DNA of 64,000 nt, taken from positions 18,855 through 82,854 of the forward strand of contig JBIKLA010000016.1 in assembly GCA_044360075.1 (NCBI GenBank), given 5' to 3'. Positions 58,859-64,000 of this stretch are shown piece by piece (position 1 is the stretch's first letter; the number at the start of each line of letters is the position of its first letter). The position numbers were made by a program, and so were the translations under genes. Below the pieces are notes generated by a model. It was not told where the DNA came from and ran no database searches. It saw only the letters and a program-made list of their open reading frames with translations. This stretch comes from OMII01 sp947467385. Its GTDB lineage: Bacteria > Bdellovibrionota_C > UBA2361 > OMII01.

Positions 58859-59245
58859 ATGCAATCAGTGTTGCTCGTGGCCGTTGGTGGCGCGATCGGT
58901 GCGGTCAGCCGCTACCTCCTCTCTGGCATCATCCTCTCGCGCACGATAAATTCAGCTTTCCCCTTCCCCACCTTCACCGTGAATATCCTGGGCTGCTTCG
59001 TGGCGGGGCTGCTGCTCGCCATGAATGAGCGCTATGCGCTCTTGCACGGCCCGTTGCGGATCCTTCTCTTTACCGGGATCCTGGGTGGCTTCACGACGTT
59101 CTCGGCTTTTGGCCTCGAGACCGTCTCGCTCTTAAAGCGCGGGCTCTTCGGGACAGCGCTCCTCTATAGCCTTGGGAGCGTGGTGGCCGGCGTTATCGTG
59201 CTCTATGGGGCGCTGATTGTGTTTGCGCCGGGAACGAGGGACTGA
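58859..59245 (+). CDS. crcB: Fluoride channel Fluc/CrcB
   Basis: Exports fluoride as a dual-topology dimer. The 128-residue protein with four membrane helices has GGAIGAVSRYLLS at the start, the TFTVNILGCFVAGLL motif with the key Asn, and the GGFTTFSAFGLE stretch containing the fluoride-lining Phe box and central sodium site. I looked for the fluoride riboswitch upstream and did not see it. Confidence 0.96.
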   Translation: MQSVLLVAVGGAIGAVSRYLLSGIILSRTINSAFPFPTFTVNILGCFVAGLLLAMNERYALLHGPLRILLFTGILGGFTTFSAFGLETVSLLKRGLFGTALLYSLGSVVAGVIVLYGALIVFAPGTRD

Positions 59246-59340
59246 GCCATCTGGCCAGTAGCATTACCCGAATCGGCTGCGCCTGTTCGGAAGCAACGCG
59301 CGCGCCAGCCACAGAACCAGGGGCAACTCGCCGAACTGTT

Positions 59341-60453
59341 CTAGGCGTGAGCTTGGGACTCAGGAAGATTCCCGCACGCTCGCCTGAGCCAGCGCTCCCT
59401 ATCCTCAACGTGCGGATGGCTGCGCGGAATCATCCGCAACAACCCCGACGCCTTCGGCGCCTCACCATCCTTCATGCCATGGGCAACTTTGAGCATGTCG
59501 ACAAAGCTTCCGAGGTCGCCCGTGAGCTCCACCGCCCGAATGTCGGTCCTCAGCTCATTGGCGCGAGAGGCGATATTCCACACCCCTTTTTGCGCCAACA
59601 TTGCGAGCGCACAGCTTCCAGCCGCCAGCAGCCCCGAGACACCCCAGTTGTGTCCCGCGCTTTGGCAGAGAAAAAAAGTGCCTGTGAGAGTAGTAGCCTC
59701 TGCCACCTTAGCTGCACAACGGAAGGCGACCATCGCAACATTGGCCGGCTTGTCGATGTGTGAGATCTCATGCGCAACAACCGCCTCAAGCTGCCGGTCC
59801 GACAACGTCTTCGTAAACTTGGGGCTGTACACAAGCACGTTCTGCGCCCCGGGCCCATCGAACATCGCCGCTGAGTCATGCTCTTTCCTGGCGACCAATC
59901 GCGGAGCTGCCACTCCCGCCCTAGCACAGAGAGCTTCCACAGCCTTCGCCACACGATCGCCCTCAGATGGTTCAGCGCAATTGTCCTCGATTGCGCCGCC
60001 TCCGTATCGCCGCTTAATCAGTGTTTGGGCGACCTTTTCAGCAGCAACAAGCGCCGTCCCCGCGATTGCGAGCCATGAGCCCGACGCCACGAGCCACGAG
60101 CCCGTTATCGAAGCTATCCCCACAGCAGCAGCGATCGACGTCGTTGCCGCACCGCCAACACCGAACCCAAGCCAGCGGAACGCCGTACTTGTGGTGGGAT
60201 GCTCTCGATTTGGGGCTTCCCCAGGCGGGGCAACCTCCCGTTGATGAATTTCGCTCTGTGCAAGCTCCCTCTGGGCCGCGCTGCGAAGAGCCACATCATT
60301 CTCGAGGTTTCTAAATCCCAGAGGCAGAGAGCGCGTCCCCAACAAGTGGGGCTCTCGGGCAGTTGCCGGCGCCGCTTTCAGCGGCTTCTCAATGGCAGCA
60401 GGCGCGCGAACCGGCTCGCGCGCAGCACCATTGCCCTGTTCCTTCTCAAACAT
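59341..60453 (-). CDS. M48 family zinc metalloprotease (HtpX-like)
   Basis: 370 residues. A polar N-terminal region (1-90) is followed by hydrophobic helices (about 97-140), then the protease domain with the zinc site HEISH in AVVAHEISHID (about residue 227) and the third ligand region ANELRTDIRAVELTG. Two more hydrophobic stretches lie between these, as in HtpX, suggesting a membrane protease acting on membrane or periplasmic targets. The N-terminal hydrophobic part contains an ASGSWL duplication. Confidence 0.83.
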   Translation of the reverse strand: MFEKEQGNGAAREPVRAPAAIEKPLKAAPATAREPHLLGTRSLPLGFRNLENDVALRSAAQRELAQSEIHQREVAPPGEAPNREHPTTSTAFRWLGFGVGGAATTSIAAAVGIASITGSWLVASGSWLAIAGTALVAAEKVAQTLIKRRYGGGAIEDNCAEPSEGDRVAKAVEALCARAGVAAPRLVARKEHDSAAMFDGPGAQNVLVYSPKFTKTLSDRQLEAVVAHEISHIDKPANVAMVAFRCAAKVAEATTLTGTFFLCQSAGHNWGVSGLLAAGSCALAMLAQKGVWNIASRANELRTDIRAVELTGDLGSFVDMLKVAHGMKDGEAPKASGLLRMIPRSHPHVEDRERWLRRACGNLPESQAHA

Positions 60454-60648
60454 GCAGGACGCCTCTAAGTATCCTAAGCGCTCGCATAGCGCACTGATCT
60501 GATATTGAGCCAGTTGGGGCTGTCGTGCCTTAGCGGACTAGTGGATTAACACTGGCGTTTCATGCACTTACCATCTTTTGCGGCATCCGGCGCTGCGCCC
60601 AGGCTAACTTCACGATGGCACACGCACCTCGTAGGCAGAATGGAGCCC
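60454..60648. other. Intergenic region between TPK and M48 genes
   Basis: 195 bases with a small GCGCT/AGCGC hairpin near the M48 gene side. I see no gene. It must hold the promoter of the M48 gene. Confidence 0.4.
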
Positions 60649-61317
60649 CTAGCTATCGCTGCGGTGCTCACAGCAAAACAGCACCTCCCCCTGCTCAACA
60701 TCGAGCAGCACCTCGCCACCGATCGCCTCATTTCCCACGCCGAGCGACCCCGTGCGGAGCTCCTGGCCTGCAAGCGGGTAGAGAACTCCGGTAATCGTAA
60801 CGATCGCCGGGCCGCCGAGCGGAATCGTCGAGACAACATCGCCGGGCGCCAAGACCACCCTCACCGGCGCCCGCCGCGAGGCGACGCGGTGCGACATCCC
60901 GCCGTGCAGCGCCACGATCGCAAGCTCACCGTGGTAGCGCGCCATCACCGAAATGTTCGCCATGCACTGGTCGATGCGACCACCCAAGGCACAGCACAAC
61001 AGCACCTCCGTCGCGCCCCGCTCCTTAATCAGAAGCAGCGCCTTCTCAAGGTCGTTTGCGTACTGGTTCTCAAGAAAGAGAAACTCCGCCTGCGGGAACC
61101 TCTTCTTAGCCTCGCTCAAATTAATCGAGTCAAAGTCACCACAGATTATCGCCGGAGTGACCCCCTTCGGCAGCTTCTCCGCAGCCCCGTCGAGCGCGAT
61201 GACGATGTCGGCATGCGGGCACTCGCGCAGCAGCGTATCCTGCTCAAACTCGGGGCTATCGGCTACGATGAGGGCTTTCATGGTTGGCAGGGTACTAGGG
61301 AAATTTGTGTCAGTCAC
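60649..61317 (-). CDS. Thiamine pyrophosphokinase
   Basis: Transfers pyrophosphate from ATP to thiamine, giving the cofactor used for instance by SucA. The product of about 222 residues has ADIVIALDGAAEKL, ICGDFDSI, NQYANDLEKALLLI and the ALGGRIDQCMANI motif, all typical of TPK. I prefer the GTG at 61317, preceded by AAAGGGGG, over ATG 61281, which has no ribosome binding site. Its upstream side ends directly in the REP array. Confidence 0.92.
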   Translation of the reverse strand: MTDTNFPSTLPTMKALIVADSPEFEQDTLLRECPHADIVIALDGAAEKLPKGVTPAIICGDFDSINLSEAKKRFPQAEFLFLENQYANDLEKALLLIKERGATEVLLCCALGGRIDQCMANISVMARYHGELAIVALHGGMSHRVASRRAPVRVVLAPGDVVSTIPLGGPAIVTITGVLYPLAGQELRTGSLGVGNEAIGGEVLLDVEQGEVLFCCEHRSDS

Positions 61318-61413
61318 GGGTTTCCCCCTTTCTATGTGCTCAGAGAGCCCTGAAACCGGCCGCGGCACTCAAGATGCTCGTCACTGATGCCACTTTCCCG
61401 CTGTATTCCCGCT

Positions 61414-61741
61414 GTAGCCGGGCTACTTTCCCGCTGTAGCCGGGCTACTCCCGCTGTAGCCGGGCTACTTTTCCCGCTGTAGCCGGGCTACTCCCGCTGT
61501 AGCCGGGCTACTTTCCCGCTGTAGCCGGGCTACTTCCCGCTGTAGCCGGGCTACTTTACTCCCGCTGTAGCCGGGCTACTTTACTCCCGCTGTAGCCGGG
61601 CTACTTTTCCCGCTGTAGCCGGGCTACTTCCCGCTGTAGCCGGGCTACTTTTCCCGCTGTAGCCGGGCTACTTCCCGCTGTAGCCGGGCTACTTTACTCC
61701 CGCTGTAGCCGGGCTACTTACTCCCGCTGTAGCCGGGCTAG
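61414..61741. repeat. Tandem array of 15 REP-like palindromes
   Basis: Core unit CCCGCTGTAGCCGGGCTAC (19 bp). The 13-bp palindrome GTAGCCGGGCTAC starts at 61414, 61436, 61456, 61479, 61499, 61521, 61542, 61567, 61592, 61615, 61636, 61659, 61680, 61705 and 61729; the last copy ends in G instead of C. Between cores there are only 1-6 bases (T, TT, TTT, TTTT, TTACT, TTTACT). A degenerate half-unit precedes the array at about 61395. The arms GTAGCC/GGCTAC make a tight hairpin, and the 5' GTAG matches the tetranucleotide of known REP elements. Confidence 0.93.
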
Positions 61742-61856
61742 AATGTCACTGCGCGAGCCGTGCAAGTGATCGGAATGATCCAACATTTATTAGTAGTTGC
61801 AAGGCAGTCGTTGTTCGATCAGTTTACGTAGTGAGACTGAGACGGGGGACGGTGCT

Positions 61857-62006
61857 ATGAGATCACTTGAAGAGAAGTTTATTGCAGTTTGTGACGAGTA
61901 TCTATCATCGCGCAGTGGCTACGATATCCGTGGTGAGCAAGGACTTTTCTCATTTGCAATGATTATCTGGCTCGGCATCCAGCAAGGAACACTTACTTGT
62001 GAGTAA
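61857..62006 (+). CDS. Short ORF, unknown
   Basis: 49 residues from ATG 61857: an acidic helix (SLEEKFIAVCDEYL) then a hydrophobic stretch (LFSFAMIIWLGIQ). A G-run upstream (GGGGGAC) may serve as a weak ribosome binding site. It may be a genuine micro-protein or a remnant; the surrounding region is full of decayed elements. Confidence 0.35.
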   Translation: MRSLEEKFIAVCDEYLSSRSGYDIRGEQGLFSFAMIIWLGIQQGTLTCE

Positions 62007-62500
62007 AGCGCTACCCATATTCAGGACCCCGTACTACTTCTGCGCATATAGCGACTTATCACTTTTATACGAGGCTTATGATTTCAGTTCTCAGTCTGAA
62101 GTTTGAGGCGTTCCGCTTGAGTCTTACCCTCGACCTGAGCTCGGGTCAAAGCCTGGTCTTCGTTTCTCAAGTCTCCGTTAGTAAATGCTGAGAAAATACT
62201 CGCTAGCTCGTATTTTCATTTTCGCTGTACGCGCTCCACGGCGGCTCGCCTGGCTCGCAGGCCCCGCACGGTGTCTCTTCCTTGAAATTCACCGATGGCC
62301 CCGGAGCTTGTCGTCTCTCGTTCGAGCGAGCACTCGACGCTATTTTTTCACGGTCCTCAGCAGTAAGTATAACCAATAGACAAACACTACGCTTACTTAG
62401 CATCGCCCCTGAGATATAATTAGAGAACTTGTGAGTAATTTACCGTGTTATCAAATGAGCCGCGGGCTCGATAGAATACGTGTATCTCCGACACAAGTAG
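62007..62500. other. Region without recognised gene
   Basis: About 490 bases. Short opposing frames near 62185-62403 have no ribosome binding site or family likeness. A 36-base stretch at 62011-62046 is repeated imperfectly (about 26 of 36 positions) at 63413-63448. Nothing else is evident. Confidence 0.5.
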
Positions 62501-62680
62501 ATTCCTTTGAGGATCATAGCCTTCATCCAGGACGAGCACTCCATAAAGGACATCATGAAGGCTCAAGGCATCCCTGACTTCCAGGCGCCTCCTCCAATCC
62601 CCAAATTCATCGATGCCGTGGAGGCTATCGATGAACTGCCCTCCTACGACTCATTTGAGCCGGCGCCAGACGACTTCTAG
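62501..62680 (+). pseudogene. Transposase C-terminal remnant (IS91-like)
   Basis: 59 codons after an in-frame stop, without start codon or ribosome binding site: RIIAFIQDEHSIKDIMKAQGI followed by a Pro-rich acidic tail (APPPIPKF ... FEPAPDDF) and TAG. The RIIAFI-x-D-x-x-x-I-x-x-I pattern plus Pro-rich tail is what I know from the end of IS91/Y2-type transposases. The rest of the gene is gone. Confidence 0.5.
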
Positions 62681-63083
62681 ACTCCGCTTCCTCTGTGACG
62701 GAACAGGTGCAGTGTGGGTGAAATGCTACTTTTCGCGACTTAGACCACCCTTACCCGCTCGGCTTCAACGCTAGAAAACCTAGCGTCGGGACTCTCACCA
62801 CTTATTTCCACCATAAACTGCGCGATCTCGACGGAACCACAATCGGACTTCCACCTCGGTTCAGATACTTATAAAAAAGCGATCGATGTCCCTTCTCATT
62901 GCCGGTTCCGACGGGCGGAGGGGGCGTGTAGCCGGGCTACAGAGAGAACAATTTTGAATTGATGTTCTTATCCGTCCACGCTAAAAGTACGCGCGTGGCA
63001 AAAGCTTGCTGCGGCTCCTGAATGTAAAATTAGCGGACTTAACCGCATCAGGCAAATAAACCAACAGAAGGCAATTATAGAGT
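62681..63083. other. Region without recognised gene; hairpin and lone REP copy
   Basis: About 400 bases. It contains a perfect 7-bp hairpin ACGCTAG/CTAGCGT with loop AAAAC (62768-62786) and one isolated REP palindrome (62928-62940). No coding signal is seen. Confidence 0.5.
62928..62940. repeat. Lone REP palindrome
   Basis: Exact GTAGCCGGGCTAC, preceded by GGGGCGT rather than CCCGCT, so only the palindrome is conserved and not the flank of the array units. Confidence 0.85.
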
Positions 63084-63332
63084 ATGAACAACAGCCCGGC
63101 CTCGGTCCAATTAATACCCGGCAATTCCCTTATCACGGCCACTCCGGAAGATGGCAGGCAGTTGGCAATAAAAATCGCCCGATTGATCATCAAAGCCACG
63201 CAGCCCGATGATAATGTCCGCGCGCGGTTGCGGCCAATCTACGCGGAAGACCCCGCGATGCTGCTCAGCATCGGGCAAACTGTGGCCACTGAGTTTGCCA
63301 CCATTGCGGCGGCAAACAACTACTGGAGATAA
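63084..63332 (+). CDS. Small ORF, unknown function
   Basis: 82 residues from ATG 63084 without a strong ribosome binding site (AGAAGG is too far upstream). It looks like a normal soluble helical protein (GRQLAIKIARLIIKATQ, then MLLSIGQTVATEFATIAAANN). It may be real or a remnant. No family is recognised. Confidence 0.4.
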   Translation: MNNSPASVQLIPGNSLITATPEDGRQLAIKIARLIIKATQPDDNVRARLRPIYAEDPAMLLSIGQTVATEFATIAAANNYWR

Positions 63333-63492
63333 TGAGCTTCTTCCGGCACTCTCACGTCATGGCCCGATGACTCGCGAATTCATCAAGCCTAGCTTCGCTC
63401 CTGCATAAATCGCTGCTCATATTCTGAACCCGATACGACTTCCGCGATTGTGGCACCTTGCTGCTTTTTTGGCGAACAAGCACTGGTAAATG

Positions 63493-63728
63493 CTGGTACG
63501 GGGTTACTTCGGTCAGCAGCGATAGGGCACTCCCCGCAGTCATAGACTGATCTGTTAGCTACAACACTGGCAACACTGGTACGGGGTTACTTCGGTCGAT
63601 ATATCTCTGGTACGAGGCTACTGTCCCCACAACCATAATCACTATAGAGCGACCATCTCCACGTATCGGCTGCTCGCACTTCTCATCCGTTCGGGGAATC
63701 GAGAAGGTCAAAAGTAACCCCGTACCAG
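63493..63728. repeat. Second palindromic repeat family, direct and inverted copies
   Basis: CTGGTACGGGGTTACTTCGGTC occurs twice (63493-63514 and 63576-63597). A variant CTGGTACGAGGCTAC lies at 63607-63621, and the inverted form AGTAACCCCGTACCAG at 63713-63728. The 3' half GGG(T/C)TACTT is shared with the GTAGCCGGGCTACTT family, and the variant GAGGCTAC is intermediate. Confidence 0.8.
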
Positions 63729-63754
63729 GGGTACGTGCAGCCTCTTTTCCCGCT

Positions 63755-63810
63755 GTAGCCGGGCTACTTTTCCCGCTGTAGCCGGGCTACTTCCGCTGTA
63801 GCCGGGCTAC
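63755..63810. repeat. Three REP palindromes before the transposase
   Basis: Exact GTAGCCGGGCTAC at 63755-63767, 63778-63790 and 63798-63810, with the CCCGCT flank as in the main array (the third has CCGCT). They end 63 bases before the ATG of the RAYT-like gene. Confidence 0.92.
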
Positions 63811-63873
63811 TTCTTCCTCCCCTCCGGGCCCCCTCTCACACAACTTCTGTCCCCCACCTCCGAACACCCCTTC

Positions 63874-64000
63874 ATGTCCAAGCCCATGAAGTACCACCCC
63901 CACGGTAGTGTCCTCTTCTGCACCTTCAGCATCGAGGAGGGGCTCCTGCTGCTCAGCAACCCCCTCTGCCTCGCTATTATCAAGAGCTGCCTTGCAGCGG
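63874..64000 (+). CDS. REP-associated tyrosine transposase (RAYT, Y1_Tnp), cut by window
   Basis: 42 codons from ATG 63874 to the window edge. The N-terminus MSKPMKYHPHGSVLFCTFSI, then EEGLLLLSNPLCLAIIKSCL, matches what I know of IS200-like REP-associated transposases, where the first strand (HGSVLFVT-type) begins the Y1 nuclease fold. The His-x-His and catalytic Tyr motifs would lie beyond the window and cannot be checked. Its position right after three REP palindromes is the classical RAYT setting. Confidence 0.65.
   Translation, partial: MSKPMKYHPHGSVLFCTFSIEEGLLLLSNPLCLAIIKSCLAA

Noticed and set aside
61318..61413. TPP riboswitch before thiamine pyrophosphokinase
   Set aside because: No CUGAGA or ACCUGA-type thi-box sequence is visible upstream of the start.
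61414..61741. CRISPR array
   Set aside because: The repeated units are separated by only 1-6 bases made of T or TTACT, so there are no spacers, and no cas gene is near.
62185..62403. Opposing short ORFs of 60-70 codons
   Set aside because: Neither has a ribosome binding site or protein-like composition; they look like chance frames in a decayed region.

Overview
The window looks like chromosomal DNA of a Gram-negative bacterium of high GC content. LpxD (lipid A), a Tat translocase, a porin-like beta-barrel protein, lipoprotein and Sec signals and MurB/MurC all point to an envelope with an outer membrane. The gene set (c-di-AMP operon cdaA-cdaR-glmM, a MoxR/Bat cluster, NadA/NadC, Der beside RNase III, and a small protein with an FSF-x-SVC motif that I associate with deltaproteobacteria) suggests a deltaproteobacterial-type lineage. 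The exact phylum cannot be read from the window. I saw no rRNA or tRNA genes.

Layout. 1-3.4 kb: murC-murB (minus, murB cut by the window edge), a SAM methyltransferase and a DUF2905 protein. 3.4-8.7 kb (plus): tatA/B-tatC, an HDOD-like protein, a promoter/hairpin/terminator unit that looks like a small RNA gene, lpxD and a lipoprotein with solute-binding and VWA-like parts. 8.7-21.4 kb (minus): sucA, exonuclease I, dnaE, an AI-2E-type permease, nadC and birA, with a flagellin-like protein, an esterase and a small conserved protein upstream of sucA. 21.6-30.2 kb: small unknown genes, a membrane acyltransferase with an SGNH tail, guaA, a secreted protein, der-rnc and a membrane protein ORF interrupted by an amber codon. 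30.4-35.4 kb: the sulfur-transfer pair iscS-mnmA, a ComEA-like secreted helix-hairpin-helix protein, a glycosyltransferase and a one-TM protein. 35.3-46.1 kb: a long minus-strand run, doxX-hsp20-tilS // ftsH-cdaA-cdaR-glmM-nnr-tsaE-lysC, with a terminator between tilS and ftsH. 46.4-54.7 kb (plus): moxR-DUF58-small membrane protein-batA-batBC fusion-batD-nadA. 54.7-61.3 kb: small secreted proteins, a porin-like protein, a large TraG/VirD4-type ATPase standing alone, a fluoride channel, an M48 protease and thiamine pyrophosphokinase.

The last 2.7 kb is different in character: apparently less GC-rich, almost gene-free and full of repeats. It starts with 15 tandem copies of a 19-bp unit carrying the palindrome GTAGCCGGGCTAC, separated by only 1-6 bases. 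It continues through a transposase remnant, a lone copy of the palindrome and a second palindromic repeat family. It ends with three more copies directly before the start of a probable REP-associated tyrosine transposase (RAYT, Y1_Tnp) that runs off the window. This REP array plus its likely nuclease is the most interesting system here.
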